From: Sorangium cellulosum
GTDB taxonomy: Bacteria; Myxococcota_A; Polyangia; Polyangiales; Polyangiaceae
Assembly: GCF_002950945.1 (NCBI RefSeq)
Contig: NZ_CP012673.1
Coordinates: 7,206,501-7,270,500 of the forward strand
Length of the DNA stretch: 64,000 bases
Reading direction: 5' to 3'
The notes under the pieces are model-generated. The model searched no databases and was not told the DNA's origin. It saw only the letters and a program-made list of their open reading frames with translations. Of the stretch, positions 46,887 to 55,546 are shown piece by piece (the first letter of the stretch is position 1; each line of letters opens with the position of its first letter). The position numbers and the translations under genes are program-made.

Positions 46887-49800
46887 GTGAAGTTTCTCGA
46901 AAAGAGGATGAAACACGGAGCGCGCTCACTACGTGCCCCGTTACGATTGTGGGCGGCGTTGCTGCTGCTCGCCATGACGTTGTTGACCGCCGTCCCTGCG
47001 CTCGCCCAGACGGGCAACAGCGTTCTTCTTGGGCGGGTAACCGACGCCTCTGGCAAGACGCCGGTCGCAGATGTGGTCGTCACGGCGACATCACCGGCGC
47101 TCCAGGGGGAGCAGCTGGTCGTCACCGACGCCACCGGCCAGTACCGTATCCCGAACCTGCCGCCAGGCGACTACACACTGCGCCTTGAAAGGGAGACCTA
47201 CAAGCCGTACGCGCGCGGGGGAATCGCCCTCCGCGCCGGCACGACCATCCGCGTCAACGTCGAGCTGCTCCCCGAAGCGCTCAAGGCGGAAGAAATCGTC
47301 GTGGTCGGCCGCGCGCCGACGGTCGACGTCGGATCGAGCTCGGTGGGCCAGAACATCACAAGCGACTTCACGCGCCGCATCGCCGTGGCGCCCCCCGGGG
47401 GGAAAGGCACGGCGATGCGCTCGTTCGAGTCGGTCGCCGCCGTCACCCCCGGGGCGAAGAGCGACGAGTTCGGCACGTCGATCGCCGGTACGTCCTCGCC
47501 TGAAAACCAGTACGTCATTGACGGGCTCTCGGTCAATGATCCGGCGTACGGCATCATCGGTACGCCCCTTACGATGGAGTTCATCAAAGAGGTCAACGTG
47601 GTGGCCGGCGGGTACATGCCCGAGTACGGCCGCTCGACCGGCGGCGTGCTCGACGTCGTGACGAAGGGCGGCGGCAACGAGTTCCACGGCTCGTTCTTCT
47701 TCAACATCGTCCCTGGAATCCTCGAGGCCGAGAGCACGAAGGTCCGGCGCCAGGGCGAGACCATCTCGACCGACGACCGCATCTCGGCCATCCGCGACTA
47801 TGGCTTCGAGGTCGGCGGTCCCATCATCAAGGACAAGCTCTGGTTCTTCGCGGGCGCGGATCTCGCGTTCTCGAGCTTGACGCGCGAGCGCAGCCTGTTC
47901 GCCACGCGGTACGAGGGCAACAGCCTGACGCCCGTCCGGGATCCCGAGACGGGGTTCAACCTCGTCGACTACCTCCCGGGCTCGACGACCTACCACCGCG
48001 CCGAGGAGCGGACGTTCCAGTACCTCGGCAAGCTGACGTACCAGATCAGCCCGGATCACAGCGTTGCGCTCTCGGTGTACGGCTCGCCCTCCACCACCGG
48101 CGGCAACGGCACCTACTCGTACGACCCGCAGATCGGCGCGATGGACGTCAGCAACATCGTCGGCACCTACGACGCGCTCGCGCTCAAGTTCGTGACGTCC
48201 TCGACCGACGTCGCGCTGAAGTGGTCGTCGGCGTTCAACAACAAGACCCTGCTGTTCGACGCGACGCTCGGCTGGCACCACCAGCGCAACGCGCGGCTGC
48301 CCTCCGACGACTCGGAGATCGGATCGAGCAACGGCCTCGCCGGCGTGCCCCTCGCGATCTGGCAGAGGACGGGGCCGCGGTACTCGATCGACCGGTTCGA
48401 GACCCTCTCGCCGGAGGCGCAGGAGCTGTGCCGCCAGAGCCAGATCGACACCGGCGAGGTCGACGACGAGGGAAACCCCATCCTGACCACCCGCGTCCCG
48501 TGCGCGGTGCGCCAGTACTGGATGGGCGGCCCCAATTTCCTCGAGGACCAGTCGCAGGATCGCTTCCAGCTCAAGGCGATGGTGACGAGCATCTTCGAGG
48601 GCCTCGGTCACCACGTCGTCAAGGGCGGGATCGACGGCGAGATCATGACGTACGACCACCTGAAGGCGTACCCGGGCCGCGTGACCTACTCCGAGAGCCT
48701 GAACGGCCTCTACTGGGAGGACGGCCGGCAGCTCGGCTTCCTGACCGGCCCCGGGCCCGACGAGTACGTCATCCAGCCCAAGACCTCGGTGTCGTCGCTG
48801 TCCACCACGATCGGCGGCTTCGTTCAGGACAGCTGGAGCGTCCTGGACAAGGTCACGGTGAACGTGGGCATTCGCTACGACGCCCAGTACCTGTTCGACA
48901 ACGACGGCGACGCCGGGATGGCGCTGCCGAACCAGTGGTCGCCGCGCGTGGGCGTCGTCTACGACATCACGCAGGAGGGCAAGTCGAAGATCTTCGCGAA
49001 CTACTCGCGCTACTACGAGAGCGTGCCCCTCTCCCTCGTGGATCGCGCCTTCGGCGACGAGCGGCAGATCCGCGGGTTCCACCGGGCAGCCGAGAACTAC
49101 GACGATCCGAACGATCCGGGGTGCAACCCGAACGACCTCAAGGACGCGATGGGCAGCGGCCCCGGCCAGTGCGGGAGCAACGAGAACCGGATCGAGGGCG
49201 TCGAGCTGGCGGAGCAGGACGAGATCGCGCCCGCAGCGTACGACCCGAACCGGGTCTGGACCCCGACGGGCACCGGCAAGACGCCCGTGGATCCGGACAT
49301 CAGCCCGCAGTCGTCGGACGAGATCGTGCTCGGCGGCGAGTACGAGGTCATCCCGGACGGGCGCGTCGGCGCGACGTACACGAAGCGCTGGATGCACAAC
49401 GTCATCGAGGACATGAGCCGCGACGAGGGGAGCACCTACTTCATCGGCAACCCCGGCAAGGGCATCGCGCGGGACTTCCCCGAGGCGACGCGCGACTACG
49501 ACGCGCTCACGCTCTACTTCCAGAAGTCGTTCGCCGATCTCTGGCTCGCCCAGGTGAGCTACACGCTCTCCTACCTCCGGGGCAATTACGCGGGCCTCTT
49601 CCGCCCCGAGACCGACCAGCTCAATCCGAACATCACCTCCGAGTTCGACCTGACCTCGCTGCTCGAGAACCGCGAGGGTGATCTGCCGGGCGATCGCCGG
49701 CACGAGATCAAGGTGTACGGGGCGAAGTCGTTCGAGATCCCGGGCGGCTCGCTCGTCGACCTCGGCCTGACCCTGAGGTCCCGCTCCGGCGGCCCCACGG

Positions 49801-50198
49801 ACTTCTGGGGCGCGCACCCCCTCTACGGCTCCGACGAGTCCTTCATCCTGCCCCGCGGCTCCGGCGAGCGGCTGCCGTGGGTCCACAACGTCGACGGCCG
49901 CATCGGCTACTCGATGAGGCTCGCGAAGGACAGCTATCTGACCGTCACCATGGACGTCTTCAACATCTTCAACTTCCAGGCGGTCACCGCGAGAGACCAG
50001 CGCTACACGACGGCCTATGTGGTCCCGTGCGGCGGGGGGACGGTCGAGGATCTCGAGCCGTCGAGCGGCGACAGCTGCCTGACCACGCTCGACGGCCAGC
50101 CGTTCAACGCGGACAGGGACAAGAACCCGAACTTCGGAAAGCCGACACAGTACCAGCAGCCGCGGCAGTTCCGGTTCGGCGCGCGGGTGACGTTCTAG
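46887..50198 (+). CDS. TonB-dependent outer-membrane receptor with CarboxypepD_reg-like N-terminal domain
   Basis: An 1103-residue outer-membrane transporter. It starts at GTG 46887 with GGAGGG at 46875-46880. The signal peptide ends at AVPALAQ near 41. An Ig-like carboxypeptidase-regulatory domain follows (VLLGRVTDASGKTPVADVVV..LPPGDYTLRL) near 47-130. The plug domain is near 145-270 (NQYVIDGLSVNDPAYG, EFIKEVNVVAGGYMPEYGRSTGGVLDVVTKGGGN, named in part), and a large 22-stranded-type barrel runs to the C-terminal Phe (RFGARVTF). The TonB box is not clear in the N-terminal part. It is probably energised by the adjacent TonB-ExbB-ExbD and co-expressed with the following lipoprotein. The ligand is unknown. 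Confidence 0.93.
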   Translation: MKFLEKRMKHGARSLRAPLRLWAALLLLAMTLLTAVPALAQTGNSVLLGRVTDASGKTPVADVVVTATSPALQGEQLVVTDATGQYRIPNLPPGDYTLRLERETYKPYARGGIALRAGTTIRVNVELLPEALKAEEIVVVGRAPTVDVGSSSVGQNITSDFTRRIAVAPPGGKGTAMRSFESVAAVTPGAKSDEFGTSIAGTSSPENQYVIDGLSVNDPAYGIIGTPLTMEFIKEVNVVAGGYMPEYGRSTGGVLDVVTKGGGNEFHGSFFFNIVPGILEAESTKVRRQGETISTDDRISAIRDYGFEVGGPIIKDKLWFFAGADLAFSSLTRERSLFATRYEGNSLTPVRDPETGFNLVDYLPGSTTYHRAEERTFQYLGKLTYQISPDHSVALSVYGSPSTTGGNGTYSYDPQIGAMDVSNIVGTYDALALKFVTSSTDVALKWSSAFNNKTLLFDATLGWHHQRNARLPSDDSEIGSSNGLAGVPLAIWQRTGPRYSIDRFETLSPEAQELCRQSQIDTGEVDDEGNPILTTRVPCAVRQYWMGGPNFLEDQSQDRFQLKAMVTSIFEGLGHHVVKGGIDGEIMTYDHLKAYPGRVTYSESLNGLYWEDGRQLGFLTGPGPDEYVIQPKTSVSSLSTTIGGFVQDSWSVLDKVTVNVGIRYDAQYLFDNDGDAGMALPNQWSPRVGVVYDITQEGKSKIFANYSRYYESVPLSLVDRAFGDERQIRGFHRAAENYDDPNDPGCNPNDLKDAMGSGPGQCGSNENRIEGVELAEQDEIAPAAYDPNRVWTPTGTGKTPVDPDISPQSSDEIVLGGEYEVIPDGRVGATYTKRWMHNVIEDMSRDEGSTYFIGNPGKGIARDFPEATRDYDALTLYFQKSFADLWLAQVSYTLSYLRGNYAGLFRPETDQLNPNITSEFDLTSLLENREGDLPGDRRHEIKVYGAKSFEIPGGSLVDLGLTLRSRSGGPTDFWGAHPLYGSDESFILPRGSGERLPWVHNVDGRIGYSMRLAKDSYLTVTMDVFNIFNFQAVTARDQRYTTAYVVPCGGGTVEDLEPSSGDSCLTTLDGQPFNADRDKNPNFGKPTQYQQPRQFRFGARVTF

Positions 50199-50229
50199 GC
50201 GCGGGCGCGCTCGTGAAAGGAAGCAAGCG

Positions 50230-51213
50230 ATGAAGATCCGATTGCTTGGTTGGCTGGCGGGGCTCTCGGCGCTCGCAGCGGCCGTGTCCCCGGGCTGCTC
50301 GCAGCCGAAGCCCGAATGCACCGTCGGCAGCGCGACCGTCCACCCGTTCGCGGCGAGGTTCATCCTGGTCGACGGAGAGGCCGATACCGCCTGCGGAAAC
50401 CTCACGGTCGCGACGATCGGCATGCAGATGTACAACGCCGACGCAGGGGGGGTTCCCGACCGGAACCAGAAGCTCGTCGCGCTGCAGACCCTGAAGTTCG
50501 GCCGATGGACGCGCGGCGGCGCGACCGTCGAGGAGAATCCCGATCTGAAGCCGTACGCGGTCGGCACCTTCACGTCGATCGAGCCGGACGACAACAACAT
50601 CTGCACGGTGCCGACCCTCTCTCCCGCCGAGGTGGTGGTGCTGCCCGGCAGCGGAGGCGAGGGCGGTGCTGGTGACGGCGGCGCCGGCGGCGCTGGTGAC
50701 GGCGGTGCTGGCGACGGCGGAGCCGGCGGTGCTGGCGACGGCGGAGCCGGCGGCGCTGGTGACGGCGGCGCCGGCGGTGCTGGTGACGGCGGCGCCGGCG
50801 GTGCTGGTGACGGCGGCGCTGGCGGTGCTGGTGACGGCGGCGCTGGCGGTGCTGGTGACGGCGGCGCTGGCGGAGGCGTCGAGCCGCTGGAGCCGGGATC
50901 GCGCAAGTTCGAATGGAGCAACCTGCGCGTGTTCGTGACCGCCGCCAACCTCGGGAATCAGTTCGAGGCTGATCTCGCGTACTCGGAAGCGGGCTGCACG
51001 GCGAGGTACAAGGTCCTCGGGCTGTGGCCGCAGGTCGACTGCTCGGGTGAAGACGGACCCGACAACACGATCTGCCAGGACCCCCACTCGGGCATCTCCC
51101 CGGATCTCAAGGTGATGTGCGTGCCCAACCCCGAGGCTGACCCCGACCCCGAGCTTGGGGACCCTCTGAACGTCTGCGTGCTCGATTCGGACACGATCCC
51201 CGCCTTCAAGTAG
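50230..51213 (+). CDS. Lipoprotein with Gly-Gly-Ala-Gly-Asp repeat linker, paired with the TonB receptor
   Basis: A 327-residue lipoprotein starting 32 bp after the receptor stop, with AAAGGA before the ATG. The signal and lipobox are LAAAVSPGC near 14-23. The first mature domain runs from about 30 to 140. A linker of repeated GGAGD units (about 140-216) separates it from a second domain (about 218-327) with FEWSNLRVFVTAANLG and several Cys (CTARYKVLG, CICQD-like), probably disulfide-bonded. It may sit on the cell surface and deliver substrate to the receptor, as SusD-like proteins do, but no SusD similarity is visible. Confidence 0.75.
   Translation: MKIRLLGWLAGLSALAAAVSPGCSQPKPECTVGSATVHPFAARFILVDGEADTACGNLTVATIGMQMYNADAGGVPDRNQKLVALQTLKFGRWTRGGATVEENPDLKPYAVGTFTSIEPDDNNICTVPTLSPAEVVVLPGSGGEGGAGDGGAGGAGDGGAGDGGAGGAGDGGAGGAGDGGAGGAGDGGAGGAGDGGAGGAGDGGAGGAGDGGAGGGVEPLEPGSRKFEWSNLRVFVTAANLGNQFEADLAYSEAGCTARYKVLGLWPQVDCSGEDGPDNTICQDPHSGISPDLKVMCVPNPEADPDPELGDPLNVCVLDSDTIPAFK
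50661..50878 (+). repeat. 15-bp coding repeat (GGAGD)
   Basis: A unit close to GGCGGTGCTGGTGAC repeats about fourteen times, with mostly T/C or G/A silent or Ala-level changes, encoding Gly-Gly-Ala-Gly-Asp in a lipoprotein linker. Confidence 0.85.
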
Positions 51214-51219
51214 GCCCTT

Positions 51220-51252
51220 GCGCGGGCGTCACGCGACGCGTCCCGCCCGCGC
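51220..51252 (+). terminator. Stem-loop after the receptor/lipoprotein operon
   Basis: GCGCGGGC (51220-51227) and GCCCGCGC (51245-51252) form a perfect 8-bp stem 6 bp after the stop, and the loop contains the palindrome GACGCGTC. There is no U-tract. Confidence 0.5.
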
Positions 51253-51428
51253 ACCTCCTTCCCTCCTCACATCCCAGCGCCATCCCCGAGCCCGCCCTCG
51301 GTTCACCCGCGCAGGCCCCCGCGCGGGCGCTCGCGCGCCCGGAATGCGCTCCTCGTCCGGCGCAGCGCTGCGCGCAGCACGCCGTTGCCGGACGCAGAGC
51401 GGCCGACGCCGCAAGGCTCCAGGCCGGC

Positions 51429-52730
51429 TCAGGGCGCCTGTTTCGTCGCCAGCTTCGCCAGCGCCGCGCACGCGGGTCCGCCCGCGATGTGCAGCGCGGC
51501 GGAGAGCGCACACAGGCGCGACGCCCGCTCGAGCGCGGCCGGATCCCCCGACACGATCGCCCGCTTGGACTCGTTCACGGTGCGCACCGCGATCATCGTC
51601 CGCGCGCGGGGAGGCAGCTCCGCGCGGCGCGGCGCGAGCACCTCGCCGAGCTTCGGGCCGGGATCGGCGCTCGGCACCCACGTCCAGACGGAGGCCACGA
51701 GCGCGTCCGCGAACGCGGCGCGCAGCGCGTCGCCGCCGCGCGCGCCGTCGCACGGGATCACGGGGCCGCTCGGGCCGACGTCGGCGGCCGTGAGCCGCCG
51801 CTGCGCGATGCGCCGGAGCAGGTCGTCGCTCACGCCGGCGAGCGCCCCGTCCCCCTCCGAGAACGCGCCCGCCTTGAACCGCACCGCGAGCGACGCGCAC
51901 TTCACGTCGCGCTCCTCGCGGCGCCGCTGCTCCTCGCGGGCGCGCTCCTCCGCGAGCAGCCGCGCCTCGCGCTCGCGCGCCTCGCGCGCCTCCTCCGCGG
52001 CGCACGCCTCGAGGCGCGCGGCCACGCGCCGCTGCTGCTCGCTCGCGGCCCGGCCGAGGTCGGCCTCCGAGACGCCGCGGATGGCGCACACCTCCGGGCG
52101 CGCGAGCAGCGCTTCGATCCGCGCACGGGCGGCCTGGACGCGCACGATCACCGCGAGCGCCGCGATCATGACGAGGCCCGAGACCGCGATCGTCGCCACC
52201 CGGCGGAGCCGCCGGCGGCGGTACGCCCTCGCCAGCGCGCCGCCGCCGCTCTCGTCGAGCAGCTTGCGGCAGCGGGCGATCGTCGCCTGCCAGTGCGCGA
52301 CGTCGTCGGCGAGCACCTGCAGCGGCTCGGAGAACGGGCGATCGCGCCGGACCTTGTTCGCGAGCCGCTCGAGGAACTGGCCCGCGTCCGGCGCGCGCCC
52401 GTGGTTCGTCACCTCGGCGACCCCCTCGAGCAGCCCGCCGATGCGCCCCGCGTGCAGCTCCCACGCGAGCAGGGCCTCGACCTGGCTGGCCTTGAGGCGC
52501 TCCATGGCCTCGCGCACCTCATCCATGGGGAGCAGGCGCTCGACGTCCTCGACGCGGACGCCCGCGAGCTTCGCCGCCTGCGCGACGCCGCGCTGGAAGC
52601 CGCCGAGCAGCCCCTCGGGCGCGAGCTCGCGGATCCCCTCCGGCACCCGGCTGCCCTGGATGCATGTGCCGGCGTGGTTCAGCGGCCCCATCGCGCAGGT
52701 CAGGAAGGTGCCCCCGAGCTTCACTGCCAT
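51429..52730 (-). CDS. Single-pass coiled-coil protein of unknown function
   Basis: A 433-residue protein from ATG 52730. The first 175 residues are helical and charged (WQATIARCRKLLDESGGG near 145). One membrane helix is near 178-200 (IAVSGLVMIAALAVIVRVQAA). Beyond it lies a long Glu/Arg/Ala coiled coil near 225-270 (EEAREAREREARLLAEERAREEQRR) and then a Cys/Ala-rich domain to the end. It could span the inner membrane with a long periplasmic coil. No family is recognised. It is 61 bp downstream of the methyltransferase gene on the same strand. Confidence 0.65.
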   Translation of the reverse strand: MAVKLGGTFLTCAMGPLNHAGTCIQGSRVPEGIRELAPEGLLGGFQRGVAQAAKLAGVRVEDVERLLPMDEVREAMERLKASQVEALLAWELHAGRIGGLLEGVAEVTNHGRAPDAGQFLERLANKVRRDRPFSEPLQVLADDVAHWQATIARCRKLLDESGGGALARAYRRRRLRRVATIAVSGLVMIAALAVIVRVQAARARIEALLARPEVCAIRGVSEADLGRAASEQQRRVAARLEACAAEEAREAREREARLLAEERAREEQRRREERDVKCASLAVRFKAGAFSEGDGALAGVSDDLLRRIAQRRLTAADVGPSGPVIPCDGARGGDALRAAFADALVASVWTWVPSADPGPKLGEVLAPRRAELPPRARTMIAVRTVNESKRAIVSGDPAALERASRLCALSAALHIAGGPACAALAKLATKQAP

Positions 52731-52791
52731 CGCACCGGGATTCCCTCTACCGCGGACGCAGCTGCGCGGAAAGACTCGCCGCGGCGCTTCG

Positions 52792-53457
52792 TCACCGGCG
52801 GCCGCGCGGCGCCTCGAGGTCCCAGAGCGCGTAGAGCACGTCGACGTCGTACTCGGTGTGTCGCCATCCCGGATGGTGCCGGTAGCTGCGCGGGAGCAGG
52901 CCCGCGCGCTGGATGGCCTCGGCCTGCTCGGCGAAGGTGTAAAGATACATGCTCACGCCGGACAGCTCGGCCTCCGAGAGCGGGCGCGCGGCGCGGTCGT
53001 GCAGCCGCACGTCGGGCCGGCGCTCGACGATGGTCACCAGCATCCGGCCGGAGGGCCGCATCGCGCGGGCGAGGTGCTCGAGGACGAGCCCGAGGTCGTC
53101 GCAGAACTCCAGCGTGCCGAGCGCGAGCACGGCGTCGAACCGCCCCCACGAGCGCGGGATCGGGAGGTGGTAATCGTGCCGGTGATAGGCCCCGTGGGGC
53201 CGCTTCTTGCGGGCGATATCGAGCATGCCCTCGGCGATGTCGAAGCCCACCACGTCGACGGACGCCGGGAGATCGCGGGTGAGGTGGCCCGGGCCGCAGC
53301 CCGCGTCGAGCACGCGCGCCCCCTCGACGACGACCTCGCGCAGGAACGCGCGGACCTGCTTCTCGTAATGCTGGATCTCCTTCCACGTGGACACGTACTC
53401 GGGCGCGAAGTCCTCGTAGTAGCCCGCGAGCCGCTCGATCCGGGTCGATCGTTTCAT
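52792..53457 (-). CDS. SAM-dependent class I methyltransferase
   Basis: A 221-residue Rossmann methyltransferase. Motif I is VLDAGCGPGHLTRDLP near 49-60, motif II VVGFDIAEGMLDIARKK near 70, and motif IV-like FDAVLALGTLEFCDDLGLVLEH near 107-130. These place it in the Methyltransf_11/25 group that acts on small molecules or lipids. The C-terminal half (YRHHPGWRHTEYDVDVLYALWD) is conserved-looking but unassigned. It starts 10 bp after the SDR-type gene and may be part of its operon. The substrate is unknown. Confidence 0.88.
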   Translation of the reverse strand: MKRSTRIERLAGYYEDFAPEYVSTWKEIQHYEKQVRAFLREVVVEGARVLDAGCGPGHLTRDLPASVDVVGFDIAEGMLDIARKKRPHGAYHRHDYHLPIPRSWGRFDAVLALGTLEFCDDLGLVLEHLARAMRPSGRMLVTIVERRPDVRLHDRAARPLSEAELSGVSMYLYTFAEQAEAIQRAGLLPRSYRHHPGWRHTEYDVDVLYALWDLEAPRGRR

Positions 53458-53467
53458 GGCGCGCCCC

Positions 53468-54445
53468 TCAGACGATGCCGTCGACCGCCTGGACGGTCTC
53501 CTGGATGTCGCGCTCGGGCGTGTAGCCGAGGATCTCGCGCGCCCGCCGGTCGTCGACCATGCACACGTAGCGGATGTGATCGAGCTCGGGCGCCGGGAAC
53601 GAGGTCGCCCTGAAGCGCCAGAGCCGCGGGATGATCGTCTGCATGACGAAGTGCGGGATCGCCGCGCGCGTCCGCCCCGTCATGTCGATGAGGCGCGAGA
53701 GCGGCAGCGGGGCCGGCCCCGCGAGGTTGAAGATGCCGCGCACCCCGGGCCGGAGCGCCGCGACGATCGCGGAGACCACGTCGTCCTGGTGGATGACCTG
53801 CACCATCGGATCGAACCCGAGCAGCGTCGGGATCACGTTGAGCCGGAGGTAGTTCGACGGCGCGTTCCGCACCGAGCCGAGGATGTGGACGGGCCGGAGG
53901 ATGACCGTCTCGGTCTGGGGGTGCTTCCAGAAGAACGACTGCGCCAGCATGTCGACCTCGATGAGGTCGCGGATCTCGCTGAACGAGGCGCCGCCGAGCA
54001 GCGGCGCGTCCTCGGTGAGGAACTGCGGGTTGTCGGGGCGCGGCCCGTAGGCGTTCGCGCTCGAGAGCACGATGAGCTTCGGCACGTCGTACTGCGCGAC
54101 GAACTCGAGCAGCCGCTGGAAGCCCGCGAGGTTCCAGCTGTGGTGCTCCATCTGGCTGACCCGCGGATCGTGCATGACCCCGAGGTGGACGACCGCCGCG
54201 AGCTGCTCGTGGCGGAAGATGTCCTGGGTCTTCTTGCGGCGGAGATCGATCTGGTGATGTTCGATGTCCTTCGGGCGCCCGTCGAAGCTGCGGCGGTCGA
54301 CGCCGATCACGCGCCGCTCGCGGTGGAGGCGCCGCGCCAGCCGCCGTCCGAGGCGACCGCAGATGCCGGTGATGAGGATGGGCCGGAGGGACGGATCGCT
54401 GTCTGCGGCGGGGCGGCGGCTTCGACCGGGAGTTCGCTCGCTCAT
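53468..54445 (-). CDS. SDR-type NAD-dependent epimerase/dehydratase-like protein
   Basis: A 325-residue extended SDR from ATG 54445 (MSERTPGRSR). The dinucleotide-binding loop is ITGICGRLGRRLARRL near 25-40 (GxxGxxG). Asp/Asn-containing strands (VVHLGVMHDP near 88) and SSANAYGPRPDNP near 130 follow. Where extended SDRs carry the catalytic YxxxK, the aligned place appears to be FSEIR near 156, so Tyr and Lys are replaced. This suggests a binding or structural role, or an alternative active site. It precedes the methyltransferase gene by 10 bp and diverges from the acyltransferase by 86 bp. Confidence 0.8.
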   Translation of the reverse strand: MSERTPGRSRRPAADSDPSLRPILITGICGRLGRRLARRLHRERRVIGVDRRSFDGRPKDIEHHQIDLRRKKTQDIFRHEQLAAVVHLGVMHDPRVSQMEHHSWNLAGFQRLLEFVAQYDVPKLIVLSSANAYGPRPDNPQFLTEDAPLLGGASFSEIRDLIEVDMLAQSFFWKHPQTETVILRPVHILGSVRNAPSNYLRLNVIPTLLGFDPMVQVIHQDDVVSAIVAALRPGVRGIFNLAGPAPLPLSRLIDMTGRTRAAIPHFVMQTIIPRLWRFRATSFPAPELDHIRYVCMVDDRRAREILGYTPERDIQETVQAVDGIV

Positions 54446-54531
54446 CGGCTCGACGGTCGCTTCCGGGAGGCCGACGGTCAAGACCTTCCTGCGGTGCAGG
54501 CCCACGCGAGTTTTGCTATGGTCGTGCGCCC

Positions 54532-55458
54532 ATGGCCAGCACAAGGACGCTCGCCAGGCTCGGCCACTTCGCCACGCACACGGCGCTGCCGCTCGCGCGT
54601 CTCGGGGTCGACGGTCTGCGCAAGACGCTCGATGACGCGACGATCCGGCTGCTCGGCCAGGACTTCGAGGACCGGCTGCGCCGGGTCGCTCTGCCGCACG
54701 CGTCGGAGGGCGTCGACCCGTTCGGGCTGGATCCGGAGTGGGCGCGGTACGCGATCGGCGTCGCGGCGTTCTTTCATCGCTTCTATTTCCGGACCGACGT
54801 GTCGGGCATCGAGAACGTCCCGCCCGGCCGGGTGCTGCTCGTCGCCAACCACTCCGGCCAGCTCCCGTTCGACGGGATGCTCATCGCGGCCTCGCTGTTC
54901 CTCGACGCGGAGCCGCCGCGCGTGATGCGGAGCATGGTCGAGAAGTGGACGCAGACCTTGCCGTTCGTGGCGACCTTCTTCTCGCGCGTGGGCCAGGTGG
55001 TCGGCGTGCCCGAGAACGCGCGGCGGCTGCTCGACATGGGCGCCGCGATCCTGGTCTTTCCGGAGGGGACGCGCGGCATCTCGAAGGGGTTCTCCAGCCG
55101 CTACCAGCTGCTCGATTTCGGCCTCGGCTTCATGCGGCTGGCGCTCGAGACCGACACGCCGATCGTGCCCGTCGCGGTGATCGGGGGCGAGGAGCAGTAC
55201 ATCTCGCTCGGCAACCTCGAGTCGGTCTCGAAGGCGCTCGGCATGCCGACATTCCCCATCATCCCTCAGCTGCTCCTCCCCGGGGGCCAGCTGCCGCTGC
55301 CGACCAAATACCGGATCTACTTCGGCGAGCCGATGACGTTCCGCGGCGACCCCGACGACGACGACGCGGTGATCCAGGAGAAGGTGGCGCTCGTGAAGGG
55401 GAGGATCCAGTCGATGCTGAACCTCGGTCTGAAGGAGCGAAAGAGCATCTTCTGGTGA
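54532..55458 (+). CDS. Acyltransferase (PlsC/LPLAT-like)
   Basis: A 308-residue lysophospholipid-acyltransferase-type protein. The catalytic block is LLVANHSGQLPFDGMLIA near 99-117, an HxxxxxxD variant of the HX4D motif used by MGAT-like members. The acyl-acceptor motif is VFPEGTRGISKGF near 179. A conserved PIVPVAVIGGEE segment is near 213. Hydrophobic stretches anchor it to the membrane. It probably acylates a glycerolipid or similar acceptor. It is divergent from the SDR/methyltransferase pair; the shared intergenic region may co-regulate them. Confidence 0.88.
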   Translation: MASTRTLARLGHFATHTALPLARLGVDGLRKTLDDATIRLLGQDFEDRLRRVALPHASEGVDPFGLDPEWARYAIGVAAFFHRFYFRTDVSGIENVPPGRVLLVANHSGQLPFDGMLIAASLFLDAEPPRVMRSMVEKWTQTLPFVATFFSRVGQVVGVPENARRLLDMGAAILVFPEGTRGISKGFSSRYQLLDFGLGFMRLALETDTPIVPVAVIGGEEQYISLGNLESVSKALGMPTFPIIPQLLLPGGQLPLPTKYRIYFGEPMTFRGDPDDDDAVIQEKVALVKGRIQSMLNLGLKERKSIFW

Positions 55459-55460
55459 GC

Positions 55461-55530
55461 TCGCGTGACCTCGCGTGACCTCGCGTGAAGTCGCGTGACC
55501 TCGCCTGACTTCGCGGGATTTCGCGTGACG
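55461..55530. repeat. Seven tandem copies of a decamer, TCGCGTGACC type
   Basis: Seven 10-bp units sit end to end just after the acyltransferase stop: TCGCGTGACC, TCGCGTGACC, TCGCGTGAAG, TCGCGTGACC, TCGCCTGACT, TCGCGGGATT and TCGCGTGACG. They fill the gap to the convergent S66 peptidase gene. Confidence 0.92.
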
Positions 55531-55546
55531 GCGCGGCCGCGGGCGT

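Noticed and set aside
47091..50948. Minus-strand open frame of over 1200 codons over the TonB receptor
   Set aside because: It lies opposite a receptor with clear signal peptide, plug and barrel end; composition is Val/Arg/Asp-rich shadow.
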